Source: Proteromonas lacertae
Taxonomy: Eukaryota; Sar; Bigyra; Opalinata; Proteromonadidae
Length of the DNA: 64,000 nt
Assembly (NCBI GenBank): GCA_002245135.1
Contig: NGBS01000004.1
Location: 1-64,000 of the forward strand
Direction: 5' to 3'
Part shown: positions 1 to 9,906 of the stretch, piece by piece
How the letters are laid out: each line of letters opens with the position of its first letter
How positions within the stretch are numbered: position 1 is the first letter of the stretch
Translations under genes and position numbers: made by a program
The notes under the pieces: model-generated
Database searches by the model: none
Told to the model about the DNA's origin: nothing
The model's input: the letters and a program-made list of their open reading frames with translations, nothing else

Positions 1-5
1 GATAA

Positions 6-450
6 GTGAAAAAGGAATTTATTATTTTCCCAGTGTGTGATCCAAATCAAAGTCATTGGAGTTTATGGGAAGTAAAATATGCTCCTAATGACTATATGAT
101 GTTTAGAATATATGACAGTTTAACAATTTATATGAACAAAGAACCAAGAAATATAGTTATAAAGAATATTAAACAACTCTTTCATTCTTGCAATCGTGAA
201 TTAGAATCATATGAAATAGTAGATACAAAAGTTCATCAAACAGATGATGAAACTTGTGGATATTACTGTTTATTCTTTCTTGGTGGCAAGATTGAATAAT
301 TTGGAAATGACAAAGATTCAAAATATAGAAAGTTTTAATATAGAATACTTCATTGATGATTTAATTGAAGGTATAGAAAGTTTAAATGACGAAGAAAAAT
401 CGAAATTGTTTTACATTTACAACAAAAGAAACATTTATAGATTTAAATAA
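6..450 (+). pseudogene. Ulp1/adenain-like protease remnant, left copy
   Basis: The coding remnant has the look of a C48/adenain-type cysteine protease: a His-Trp pair (SHWSLWEV), an Asp in the following strand (IYDSL), and a C-terminal GYYCLFFLG block holding the likely catalytic Cys. Such proteases occur in Polintons, Ginger and other large DNA transposons. It is the inverted counterpart of 3328-3744. I treat it as a fossil part of the element. Confidence 0.6.
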
Positions 451-657
451 TTTCATTTTCTTTAAAAATTCTAAAAAAGTATCTTTATATAATTATAATT
501 TGTTTGTAATGTACACACTTCCACATAACATAAAAAACAATTTTGGAAAAAGATTTGAGTTGAATGTTGTTTCAACTTATTTTCTGATTTCAATTTTGTT
601 ATATTTGTTAATAATATATTATGATTATCTCATATATGAAATATGAGAAATCAAAAG

Positions 658-715
658 TGTCTCCTAGACAAACGGCGTGAGAAGATTTAGAAATACGCCG
701 TTTGTCTAGGAGACA
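658..715. repeat. 21-bp perfect palindrome, left arm
   Basis: Two 21-bp halves (658-678 and 695-715) are exact reverse complements separated by 16 bases. Each half contains CTAGACAAACGGC. The same palindrome recurs at 3064-3121 in the right arm. The half-site resembles the tip motif at 1326-1356, which suggests two element ends facing each other. Confidence 0.85.
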
Positions 716-1338
716 TTTTTCACTTCTCAAATTTCTTCTGTGACTTATGTGTATCATTTCATAATCATTGATACTATTACTTAAAACAAAAAACAACACA
801 TAAATTATAATTTTGTAAATTATACAAAAGGAGCTAAGTGTTAAAAATATATTGTAATTGGCTATACACTGAAATGAATGATTTTTATAGAAGGTATTGA
901 AATATGAAATACATTAATTTGTTGTAGCTTTGAGATTCATGTCGATTAAAGATTGTATTTCTGTTTATATTGTTGATATTAACTTTGTAACTGAAATTAT
1001 AGATTTTGATGAAAAACATGTGCATATAGAACAAGTGTTTATATCAAAATATTGATTTTCGTAGAAATAAGGGGGTAAGAAAATTCAAGTTTTTAGTTAC
1101 ATTTTTTTATTTATATCAACAACAGAAGTGAGTTGTAAGCTAATATTTTATATTATTCATGTACTTAATATGTATTAATAGATTATGTAAAACAATTTGT
1201 TACATAGGCTAATTCAGTCATATCGTGACATGTCTATCATATACAAAATGTTAAAATAAAAGTAACAATTTTTCATTAAAAGAAGTGTAATTGTGTATTT
1301 AGTTTGTTTTGAAAGTGTCTGGTAGACAAACGGCCAAC

Positions 1339-2465
1339 TCTGACAAACGGCGCACAACAAATAATATATTATGATTATCTCATATATGAAATAAGAATAT
1401 TCTAGAAAATCCAAAAAATAAATTATGACCTATTATGACATATGTCACGTAATTTATGAATGTTTGATTTGGTGTGCCAGGAGCCCGAGTCATGCGGCTC
1501 GGTGTGCAGAATGTAGGTCATATGACAAACTAACTATATATTTGTTAATAACTAACTCCGAACATCATGAATATCATATTAGTTTTGATTGAATCATTCT
1601 GCAATATAGAGTTCCGCCATACGGGGATTTCCGCCATACGGGGAACAACAGTGCGCCGTTTGTCAGAGTATGTAATATTATATACATCTGATTTGAATAA
1701 AGATCATTTATCATTAAATCCGTTAGTTTTAAAACTAGATAATGAAAGAGATATGAATGAAAATGATGAAAATAATCAACTACAAATCGTTCCATCAAAT
1801 ACAACTCAATATGAAAGAACACAACTTACTAATGGAATGGTATCAAAAATAATGAGTAAAGATTATCCTTTCAATTCATTAATAACAGAATTTAATGAAT
1901 ATTCAAAGAAATTAGGATGTTTTATTTACGAGAATCAATTATATCTATTTAGAAACTGTTATAAAGGAATTATTCAAAAAATAGAAGAACATGATAGAAA
2001 TTATATAATTTATGGTATAGAAGGAAGTGGGAAAAGAGTTTTATCGGAATTATTATATTATTATTATGTATTACAGAACCAATATAATGTGTTATTAATA
2101 ACAAGGAATATAAATGATAGCAGATTGATTCAATATTTCTATGTTAAAAAGAATACCAATGTTTCTATTGCTTCAGATAAACAGATAATTCCAGAAAAGC
2201 CTTATATAGTAATTGCATACAATGAGGTTTTAGGTGAAGATAACTATTCTGATGCTGTCAAAATAATAGTATTATTTAATACATCTGATCAAAATATCAA
2301 GACATTTCAAAGTAAAAGATGTCCTTCAATTCTATATTTAAGCCCATTTGATGATGAAGAAGCAAAAAAATATGTATTACTGAGAAGAGATAGTAACAGA
2401 TCCTATGAAATGGAAAAAATAAAAAATATGGAAATATACCAGTTGTTGTGCGCCGTTTGTCAGAG
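1339..2465. repeat. 18-bp element-tip motif, three copies
   Basis: The 18-mer GTGCGCCGTTTGTCAGAG occurs at 1651-1668 and 2448-2465, and inverted at 1339-1356. It is GC-rich against an AT-rich background and marks the boundaries of the unit between the two arms. Close to the first direct copy there is also a tandem pair of TTCCGCCATACGGGGA between about 1614 and 1644. These look like transposon end sequences. Confidence 0.75.
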
Positions 2466-2622
2466 TTGGCCGTTTGTCTACCAGACACTTTCAAAACAAA
2501 CTAAATACACAATTACACTTCTTTTAATGAAAAATTGTTACTTTTATTTTAACATTTTGTATATGATAGACATGTCACGATATGACTTAATTAGTCTATG
2601 TGACAAATTATTAAGTACATGA
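1567..2622 (+). CDS. P-loop protein between the inverted arms
   Basis: This is a 351-codon open frame whose body lies in the unique centre between the arms; its last 60 or so codons run into the right arm. A P-loop-like GIEGSGKR stands near residue 150, followed by a hydrophobic strand (VLLITRN). Later comes a segment LYLSPFDDEEAKKYV that resembles the C-terminal part of RHS/Crinkler-type NTPases. That family suggestion is weak and rests on pattern only. Early residues are encoded by the tandem GC-rich repeat, so the true start may be further in. It could be cargo of the mobile element or part of it. I do not recognise the gene with confidence. Confidence 0.4.
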   Translation: MNIILVLIESFCNIEFRHTGISAIRGTTVRRLSEYVILYTSDLNKDHLSLNPLVLKLDNERDMNENDENNQLQIVPSNTTQYERTQLTNGMVSKIMSKDYPFNSLITEFNEYSKKLGCFIYENQLYLFRNCYKGIIQKIEEHDRNYIIYGIEGSGKRVLSELLYYYYVLQNQYNVLLITRNINDSRLIQYFYVKKNTNVSIASDKQIIPEKPYIVIAYNEVLGEDNYSDAVKIIVLFNTSDQNIKTFQSKRCPSILYLSPFDDEEAKKYVLLRRDSNRSYEMEKIKNMEIYQLLCAVCQSWPFVYQTLSKQTKYTITLLLMKNCYFYFNILYMIDMSRYDLISLCDKLLST

Positions 2623-3775
2623 ATAATAAAAAATATTAGCTTACAACTCACTTCTGTTGTTGATATAAATAAAAAAATGTAACTAAAAACTTGAATTTTC
2701 TTACCCCCTTATTTCTACGAAAATCAATATTTTGATATAAACACTTGTTCTATATGCACATGTTTTTCATCAAAATCTATAATTTCAGTTACAAAGTTAA
2801 TATCAACAATATAAACAGAAATACAATCTTTAATCGACATGAATCTCAAAGCTACAACAAATTAATGTATTTCATATTTCAATACCTTCTATAAAAATCA
2901 TTCATTTCAGTGTATAGCCAATTACAATATATTTTTAACACTTAGCTCCTTTTGTATAATTTACAAAATTATAATTTATGTGTTGTTTTTTGTTTTAAGT
3001 AATAGTATCAATGATTATGAAATGATACACATAAGTCACAGAAGAAATTTGAGAAGTGAAAAATGTCTCCTAGACAAACGGCGTATTTCTAAATCTTCTC
3101 ACGCCGTTTGTCTAGGAGACACTTTTGATTTCTCATATTTCATATATGAGATAATCATAATATATTATTAACAAATATAACAAAATTGAAATCAGAAAAT
3201 AAGTTGAAACAACATTCAACTCAAATCTTTTTCCAAAATTGTTTTTTATGTTATGTGGAAGTGTGTACATTACAAACAAATTATAATTATATAAAGATAC
3301 TTTTTAGAATTTTTAAAGAAAATGAAATTATTTAAATCTATAAATGTTTCTTTTGTTGTAAATGTAAAACAATTTCGATTTTTCTTCGTCATTTAAACTT
3401 TCTATACCTTCAATTAAATCATCAATGAAGTATTCTATATTAAAACTTTCTATATTTTGAATCTTTGTCATTTCCAAATTATTCAATCTTGCACCAAGAA
3501 AGAATAAACAGTAATATCCACAAGTTTCATCATCTGTTTGATGAACTTTTGTATCTACTATTTCATATGATTCTAATTCACGATTGCAAGAATGAAAGAG
3601 TTGTTTAATATTCTTTATAACTATATTTCTTGGTTCTTTGTTCATATAAATTGTTAAACTGTCATATATTCTAAACATCATATAGTCATTAGGAGCATAT
3701 TTTACTTCCCATAAACTCCAATGACTTTGATTTGGATCACACACTGGAAAATAATAAATTCCTTTTTCACTTATC
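2443..3775. repeat. Right inverted arm, partner of 1-1360
   Basis: Reverse complement of the left arm over its whole visible length, including the protease region, the 21-bp palindrome (3064-3121) and the tip motif. The two arms flank about 1.1 kb of unique sequence, so the whole forms a large imperfect palindrome of about 3.8 kb. It could arise from insertion of two copies head to head or from an inverted duplication. Confidence 0.8.
3328..3744 (-). CDS. Ulp1/adenain-like cysteine protease of the element
   Basis: The same protein as at the left edge: SHWSLWEV (His), IYDSL (Asp) and CGYYCLFFLG (Cys). The coding frame is open upstream of the first Met shown, so the start is uncertain. In Polintons and relatives this enzyme processes element proteins; here that role is inferred. 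It lies near the inner end of the element. Confidence 0.6.
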   Translation of the reverse strand: MCDPNQSHWSLWEVKYAPNDYMMFRIYDSLTIYMNKEPRNIVIKNIKQLFHSCNRELESYEIVDTKVHQTDDETCGYYCLFFLGARLNNLEMTKIQNIESFNIEYFIDDLIEGIESLNDEEKSKLFYIYNKRNIYRFK

Positions 3776-3894
3776 TTTTTTTTATAATCCTTTTGCTTTT
3801 CATTTAAAAATTCAACACCAGAATCAATAACATTTTATTGTTGTTGGAAATATAATGTAATAAAAACAGGAATTCATCACCTTTTAGTTGATTG

Positions 3895-4521
3895 TTAATA
3901 TTTAAAATGACTCACCAATTCTTTACAATTTGCTTCATATTTTGGTTGTTGATGTTGTCCATAGAATCTTACATGACCAATATCATTATATCCTTTAATT
4001 TTCTTTACAAACAACAAAATATCATGAGTGTGATCATCATATGTAATTGATGCAACACTAGTATCTTTTCTATTTACCATTTTACATGCATATTTTAAAG
4101 TCATTGAATTACGCTCTATCAGAAGGTGTATATAGGTTTTGAATAGATCAATCATTAGAATAATATCAACATCGCTTATATATGGATGATCTTCAGACAT
4201 ATTTATCATTAGCATTACAGCAGCCAATATTTCTGTTGCTTCAGGAAAGTTAGTATTAACATTGGTCTTGGCAATCTTATATTGAGATATTATTTCACCT
4301 ACACTTCTATCATATCTACCAATACGACGAATACCTTCTGCATAATCATCTTCACCAAATGAATCTATAACTTCGATTGTTTTATTATCATGATGAATGA
4401 TAACAGTGTAATAATTGTTACTATCTTTAGCTCTAATTATGAATGCTTCCATCTCTTTATTCATTATCATTTGTTTATCTTTACATACGTAATAATGTTG
4501 ATTTAAATTGTATAATTCCAA
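3895..4521 (-). CDS. Unknown 208-residue protein of the element
   Basis: No family recognised. The N-terminal half has short beta-like segments with YYTVIIHHDNKTIEVIDSF, reminiscent of the His/Asp part of a Ulp1-like fold, but no matching catalytic Cys block is evident. The C-terminal half is helical, with KYACKMVNRKDTSVASITY. It lies between the protease and the acidic ORF on the same strand, so it is probably an element gene. Confidence 0.45.
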   Translation of the reverse strand: MELYNLNQHYYVCKDKQMIMNKEMEAFIIRAKDSNNYYTVIIHHDNKTIEVIDSFGEDDYAEGIRRIGRYDRSVGEIISQYKIAKTNVNTNFPEATEILAAVMLMINMSEDHPYISDVDIILMIDLFKTYIHLLIERNSMTLKYACKMVNRKDTSVASITYDDHTHDILLFVKKIKGYNDIGHVRFYGQHQQPKYEANCKELVSHFKY

Positions 4522-4878
4522 TATGAAATGGATTTCATTTATCCAAGTTGAATTTTTCCAATACTTTTTATAAATCTTTCAACAAATTCCAAGTGATCAT
4601 TAGTTATTGGATCCTTAATATCTTCTTCAGAAGTTCTAATACCAAATATATCATGCACTGCATTCTTCTTTGGATTCATTACAATTTGCTGAAGTCTTTT
4701 TTCATAGGTGTTAATATCCTTTTTCTTAGGATTAGGATGAATCTATTAAATATAAATTATCATCAAATATACTAGTATTTTGTCTGCTGTTTTCTTCATA
4801 TTCTCTAATAATTCTGATGAAACTTCAAGCTTTATTAAAGGTGTAGATGATACTAATGGAATTTGCATGTTTTCATTT

Positions 4879-5508
4879 CTATTCATTAGATAGTAATAAT
4901 TTAATAATATACACTAAATATTGCTTTTTATTAACTTTATCATCTTTAACTAATGCTAGACTCTTTTTATCTTGGCACATCTTTCTTTTCACAGCTGTAA
5001 TAACCACATCTCCATGTTCAGGATTAACTAGTTTATTTCCTAATTTCTTAATAAAATCATCTCTCATTTTGTTATTATAAATGAAGCTTCTTTCGTCTAT
5101 ATAATCTTGAAACTGTTCTATTATATTTCCATTTAGTGTTATATCTTTTTTGGTTCTTTCTTTATAATCTTCTTCTTCCATTATTGTTACTTCACCATTA
5201 CCACCATCATCACTATTATCGCTATCATTACCATCTTCATCTACATCTATAACATGATCAGAACCACCATTATTGCCATTAACTCCACTAGCACCTTCTT
5301 CTTCTTCATATTCACTGTTTGCTTTAACTTCTTTGCCATCACTATCATCATTACCATTATTATCATCACCTTCTATATTAGTATAATCTGGTTTAAACTT
5401 CTTATTCTGAATCATCAACTCTTTCATGCCCATAAAGAATAAGGATCTTCCTTTACAATTTGTTCTTCTGCATCTATGATTATTAATTATTTCTGTTATT
5501 CTTTCCAA
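4879..5508 (-). CDS. Acidic low-complexity ORF of the element
   Basis: The central part is rich in Asp, Asn, Gly and Glu and probably disordered. The C-terminal third is lysine-rich and more regular. It lies directly beside the integrase segment. A further open stretch on the same strand lies near 4530-4790. Treated as part of the fossil element; function unknown. Confidence 0.4.
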   Translation of the reverse strand: MERITEIINNHRCRRTNCKGRSLFFMGMKELMIQNKKFKPDYTNIEGDDNNGNDDSDGKEVKANSEYEEEEGASGVNGNNGGSDHVIDVDEDGNDSDNSDDGGNGEVTIMEEEDYKERTKKDITLNGNIIEQFQDYIDERSFIYNNKMRDDFIKKLGNKLVNPEHGDVVITAVKRKMCQDKKSLALVKDDKVNKKQYLVYIIKLLLSNE

Positions 5509-5687
5509 GTATTCAGTCCAATAACATTAGGATTATCAACCATCATATCTGCTATCTTTTCTTTAATGAATCTATTATATCTCTCCACTTTACCATTGCA
5601 CTGAGAATGATTGAAAGGGATCTCATCATCTTTATCAAATTGTAACTTTATTATATGATTAGATATAGTATTATTTCTAAAATACAT
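5496..5687 (-). pseudogene. rve integrase core segment
   Basis: NHSQCNGKVERYNRFIKEKI matches the last part of a retroviral-type (rve, DDE) integrase core, where the final catalytic Glu sits in the G-x-VER block. Only this C-terminal core piece is visible. It is the strongest evidence that the element at this end belongs to an integrase-using family. Confidence 0.65.
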
Positions 5688-5862
5688 TACATATGAATAA
5701 TGTGTTCAAGATTTTCCAGCTTGTCTTAGTATATATAATTAGTACAAATTACTGCCAATTTTCTCATGTAAAATTACTGATATGTTTCTTAAAATGATTA
5801 TTATAGTTGTAATAAAAGTAAATGCAATATGAATGTTTTTTTATTTACTGTAGAAATGATTA

Positions 5863-6750
5863 TCAAAACATTTTAGATGAAATGAATTTTTCTACTTTAT
5901 ATAAGTCTTTTCTACAAGTAAATAGCTCATTATATATATCTAAATACGTTTCTGCCTGATAATTTGTAATAGCTAGTTCCTCATAAGTTTCTATTCCATA
6001 ACTTTTTGTGTAATTTAAAAAATTTTGATATATAGTTTTTGCTTTTTCTTTCACAGGATTATTTATTCCGCCGCTATGAAATTCCGAGTATAAAATATCA
6101 AACTTTATTAATTGATTTCTATTAATTAAATCTGGAATAATAAAATGCTCTTCTCCTTCTACATCAAATTTCATAACATTAAAGTCAGAATGCGGTATAT
6201 TTGTTAATATAAAATCTGTTATATTTATAACAGGAATTGTATAATTCTTTCTATGAAGGTTATTTTTTCCATTTGAATAATAGAACTTCGATGAGGCAAC
6301 ATCTTCACTATCAATACTCATAATATCTGTTCCATCATAAGTGCTAACTATAACAGGACAATACACATTGAATGTAATTAATTTAGAATGTCTTTTAATA
6401 TAATTTATTACTTTATATATACTTTTACATAGATATGGATTTGCTTCAAAAATGTATGTATTAAAATTCTTTGAAATATTTAATGTTATTCTGGGATATG
6501 GTACTGTATACTTTAATTTTTCCATTGCTATATTATAAAACCAAATTACTGAATCTCCGCTATTAGCTCCTAAGTCTATATAATTACCATGTATCCATAT
6601 ATCTCTTAATGATTTTTTCTCCTTATTATTTGCATTGCATTTTCTTCTTTTTATTGCTATTCTATTATTAATATTGTTGTTTTTTATATACAAATAAAAC
6701 AAATAAAATAACATAAAAATTAACATATAATTATATAATACTATATTCAT
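5863..6750 (-). CDS. FkbM-family methyltransferase, signal-anchored
   Basis: A 295-residue protein with an N-terminal membrane anchor (residues ~5-22) followed by an FkbM-type SAM-dependent methyltransferase. The SAM-binding motif is YIDLGANSGDS near residue 56. Later comes the family block FNVMKFDVEGEEHFI near residue 190. FkbM enzymes commonly O-methylate sugars or small molecules. With the anchor and the surrounding glycosyltransferases, methylation of a glycan in the Golgi lumen is likely, but this is inference. It is single-exon and opens the cluster next to the mobile element. The ATG at 6750 is well placed before the anchor. Confidence 0.8.
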   Translation of the reverse strand: MNIVLYNYMLIFMLFYLFYLYIKNNNINNRIAIKRRKCNANNKEKKSLRDIWIHGNYIDLGANSGDSVIWFYNIAMEKLKYTVPYPRITLNISKNFNTYIFEANPYLCKSIYKVINYIKRHSKLITFNVYCPVIVSTYDGTDIMSIDSEDVASSKFYYSNGKNNLHRKNYTIPVINITDFILTNIPHSDFNVMKFDVEGEEHFIIPDLINRNQLIKFDILYSEFHSGGINNPVKEKAKTIYQNFLNYTKSYGIETYEELAITNYQAETYLDIYNELFTCRKDLYKVEKFISSKMF

Positions 6751-6825
6751 ATTTGGTAATAAAACTATATATTCAAAAATGTATATGTTAAAATAAATAT
6801 TGTGATTAGTTTATGCACGCATATT

Positions 6826-7758
6826 TTATATAGTATTAGCTAAATAAATTTCAATAGGTTTTAAACCATGAACAAATATATTATTCTTAGTTACAGCCAA
6901 GTTTTGTTTAGGAGTATATGTAATTTGAGTGATATTGGTTATATCTAGGTAGGTCATATTACAAAATTTCATTAGTATTCCAAATAAAATGTCTTCTATC
7001 CATATGAACTTATTAATAATATGAAAATATGAATATATACATTTTATAACAGAATATTTAAATAGGAATGCTGGGCCATATGGAGATGGAGGAAATAATT
7101 TATAACGTATTGATTTATTACTACATTTAATAGACCACCTATAATTGGTATTACATATTAATCTTGGCTTTCTATTTATTGATCCTATTACAGATACATT
7201 ATCATTGATATTATTAAGTAAACTGTATAATAATTTCTTATTAAAATATGTGTCAATATCTAATTTCATAATCCAATTAATTTTAACACATTTTTTGTAT
7301 AAATATAGATAAAAGCATGACATAATAATTGAACAATTATAGTAAGAATTAATTATGTTAAATAATAAAATGTCATTGAATTTATTAATCTCTTTATATA
7401 ATAATTTGTTGATTTTTTGATCTGATGATATACCAATAATAAACATATACTTTAAATCATGAATATTTTTTAAAATTTTTCTTGTTATTATTCTTTCATA
7501 TATGCATTCTATTCTACTCAGAACTCCTATTAATAGATTAGTATTCACGCAATCAATATCTCTATAATTTTTACAATAATGTAGTATTGTATTTGCAAAA
7601 TATGATACATGAGATTGTGTTAATACTTTCAAAGGTTTATACTTTAATATTTTTCTTTCACATAATAATAGAGATGTATTAATTATACATGAATAGTATG
7701 CATTTATTTCTCTATCTATTCTTTTACTTATCTTATCAAAGATATTATCTATTTGCAC
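6826..7758 (-). CDS. GT31 beta-1,3-glycosyltransferase
   Basis: A GT31 (beta-1,3-galactosyltransferase type) enzyme. Visible family signs are NKFNDILLFNIINSYYN, the DxD motif in MKLDIDTYFN, the PYGPAFLF block and the late IEDILFG block. The frame given begins at a GTG. The reading frame stays open upstream and encodes a hydrophobic anchor (FFNFIILIALLFI), so the real N-terminus reaches to about 7.82 kb, but I find no in-frame ATG there; the start is unresolved. It faces the GT77-like gene, whose ATG is at 7820, so the two 5' ends nearly overlap. The likely role is sugar transfer in the Golgi. Confidence 0.75.
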   Translation of the reverse strand: MQIDNIFDKISKRIDREINAYYSCIINTSLLLCERKILKYKPLKVLTQSHVSYFANTILHYCKNYRDIDCVNTNLLIGVLSRIECIYERIITRKILKNIHDLKYMFIIGISSDQKINKLLYKEINKFNDILLFNIINSYYNCSIIMSCFYLYLYKKCVKINWIMKLDIDTYFNKKLLYSLLNNINDNVSVIGSINRKPRLICNTNYRWSIKCSNKSIRYKLFPPSPYGPAFLFKYSVIKCIYSYFHIINKFIWIEDILFGILMKFCNMTYLDITNITQITYTPKQNLAVTKNNIFVHGLKPIEIYLANTI

Positions 7759-7819
7759 AGAATTATTTATAAAAAGTAACGCTATAAGTATTATAAAATT
7801 AAAAAAAGCTACTTTTGAT

Positions 7820-9110
7820 ATGTTAATGATAACAAATATAATATGTTCATTATTTATTTTTCTAATTTTTATTATTCATTTTTATACTTATAAACATTTT
7901 TATTTATATAGATTAGAGTGCAAAAGATTTTATCCTAAAGAGAATTTACTATTAAAAGTAAAAGAAAAATGCAAATTTAACCCTTTATTATATTCTTTTT
8001 CTTGGACAGATTCATTCATAATTAAACACTTCAAAGATTTAAATCATAGAATTAACAACAATTTACTATTTTTTACTATTGTAGATGAATTTAGTTTCAA
8101 ATATCTTATTAACTTATATAAAATATTCCTTTACCCTTATAGTATAAATAGTTTAGTAACATTTGTCTTTAATAATAGAACATATAAAAAATGTAAGAAT
8201 AATCATATTTTTTGTGTAATGATTGATTGGCCAATATTTTTAGATACTATAATGACTAGCTATAAAATGAAAGTATGGTTTTTAAAATATTATTTATTCT
8301 TTAAAATTGTAAGTAATAAGTTATCAATTCTGTACATAGATACCGATATTTTATTCATTCAAAATTGCTTAAATAGTTTGTTATATAGGAACGAAGATAT
8401 AATACTTCTTAAAAGCCAATCAAAAGAAATTTTTGGAAATGCAGGAGTTGTGTATATTTTATTATTAATTTATTAGTAAAATAAAATGCAATAATAACAC
8501 AATTGAAGCACTTAAATATGGATATCATTATCTTCATAAGAATAAAAATAATATTAACAAATTCTTTCCATCAGCAGATCAGAGTATAATTACAATAATA
8601 GTAAATAAGTATAAACATCTTAAATGTGGATTATTTGATTTACCATTATTTACAGTTGGATTGCCTCCTGAAAGTGTTATAAAAAATGTATGTATTGTAC
8701 ATCCAATACACTGTGATAAGGAGTTTTCTTTGAAGGAAAGATTACTCTATTATAATAATAATAATAATTACTACACATCTATATCAAAGCATTATATTTC
8801 ATTTAGCAGAAACATATTATTAAATAATTTAAATAAAATACTTAAAATTATAACGCTATATAATTTAACAATTATTCTACCTGATCAATTGTGTAATTAT
8901 CCGCAATGTGTATATAAATTATACCCCCCATTTGGAGATGACTTACTCATTAATTACTTTAAGAATAAACAAGTAGAGTTTCGAGAATCAACATTTCTTA
9001 GGCATCCTTTAGTTAATATCAGTAGAAAAGATATACATATTATGGATTTAAAATCAATAAATAGTACTACATCTTCTTTATATAGATTTATATATGTTAA
9101 TAAAGATTAA
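7820..9110 (+). CDS. GT77-like nucleotide-diphospho-sugar transferase
   Basis: Two exons joined by a 25-nt intron at 8452-8476 (GTATAT...TAG) give 421 residues in phase. The N-terminus is a type II signal anchor (SLFIFLIFIIHFY). The fold resembles the Nucleotid_trans domain (GT77 and relatives): the metal-binding DxD is in LYIDTDILF, followed by FGNAGV and, after the intron, FFPSADQSIIT. A His-rich late block (VHPIHCDKE) fits the end of the domain. Members of this family transfer galactose, xylose or arabinose; the donor cannot be told from sequence. It is the only cluster gene where I see an intron, and that intron has host character. Confidence 0.75.
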
Positions 9111-9129
9111 CAATATTATGAGTATGTGA

Positions 9130-9882
9130 ATGATATTATACTTTTTTGTATATATAATATTAATTGAATCATTATTTACATACATATTAATAAGTAATAA
9201 TGATTATTTTTCATTACAAATAATTATTACATCATGTAATAGATACAATTATTTAAACAAAACACTAAATTCATTTATTTTACATTTGCATAACTATGAT
9301 CAGAATATATTCTATACATTTATATTAATCGATCAAGGAACAGAGGAAAGATATGTTATAAATGATTATTATAATATACGAAACACATTCTATATAAATC
9401 CTAAAAATTATCAATACTCATTTAATTTACTTTTCTCATATTTATATTTACAGTATACACTTTTGTTAGAAGAAGATTGGATTATAAAGAATAGTACTTA
9501 TTCTAATCAAAATTTTATAGAATTTTCATTAATTGCTTTATCTCATACCGATGATATTTATGGAATTATATTAAGAAAAATGGTTATTGTAAATGAAAGC
9601 TATAGCACAATGAATATAAAAAATAATATAATGGTATTAATGAAATTAATTCATCCCTATCAAAAGAGAAATTTTTTAAATGGTCCTTCGATATACAAAA
9701 ACTACATATTGAAAAAACTAAATAAATATATATCTGAATTTGATACAGGGTTATTTTTTTTAAAACATAAATATTACATGGCTTTTCTTTATAAACAAAT
9801 TGCTGGACATTATTACATATTTTTTCTACATATAGGTGTTAATTCAACAAGATTAGGAATATGTAACTTGTATCTTTATTAA
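9130..9882 (+). CDS. GT2-like glycosyltransferase, signal-anchored
   Basis: A 250-residue protein with an N-terminal anchor (residues ~2-20), then a GT-A beginning IIITSCNRYNYLNKTLNSF, as in GT2-like enzymes. A likely metal-binding acidic motif is LLLEEDW near residue 118. A later stretch FDTGLFFLKHKYYMAFLY and a terminal H-I-G-x-N-S-T look like the acceptor-side end. It starts 20 nt after the GT77-like gene on the same strand. The donor sugar is unknown. It is short for a complete GT-A domain plus anchor, and an unseen short intron near the 3' end is possible. Confidence 0.65.
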   Translation: MILYFFVYIILIESLFTYILISNNDYFSLQIIITSCNRYNYLNKTLNSFILHLHNYDQNIFYTFILIDQGTEERYVINDYYNIRNTFYINPKNYQYSFNLLFSYLYLQYTLLLEEDWIIKNSTYSNQNFIEFSLIALSHTDDIYGIILRKMVIVNESYSTMNIKNNIMVLMKLIHPYQKRNFLNGPSIYKNYILKKLNKYISEFDTGLFFLKHKYYMAFLYKQIAGHYYIFFLHIGVNSTRLGICNLYLY

Positions 9883-9906
9883 TAATATAAAAAGCATCCA
9901 CTAATA

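Larger units (their letters stand above)
1..1360. mobile_element. Left inverted arm of a virus-like/transposon fossil
   Basis: This arm is a near-copy, in opposite orientation, of 2443-3775. Base 1 pairs with about 3775 and base 1360 with 2443, so the window edge cuts the arm. It carries a Ulp1/adenain-like protease coding region near its outer end, a 21-bp palindrome at 658-715, and a GC-rich tip motif (ACAAACGGC) near 1326-1356. Long stretches look almost identical between the arms, so the duplication is probably recent. The family is integrase-bearing, Polinton- or Ginger-like, judged from the connected right-hand copy. The copy looks broken, with a few breaks. Confidence 0.75.
2443..5700 (-). 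mobile_element. Integrase-bearing element fossil (Polinton/Ginger-like)
   Basis: Reading on the minus strand, the parts in order are an rve-type integrase segment near 5.5-5.7 kb, an acidic low-complexity ORF, a further coding stretch near 4.5-4.8 kb, an unknown 208-residue ORF, a Ulp1-like protease, and a terminal region ending near 2443 in the GC-rich tip motif. Integrase plus a C48-type protease fits Polintons or Ginger elements. I see no capsid or DNA polymerase B here, so Ginger or a shortened Polinton relative is equally possible. The element looks broken, with a few breaks. It is probably young, because its inner end is nearly identical to the inverted left arm. Confidence 0.6.

Noticed and set aside
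5254-5442. Plus-strand hydrophobic ORF opposite the acidic element ORF
   Set aside because: It is the antisense of a GAT/AAT-rich low-complexity stretch and has no independent support.
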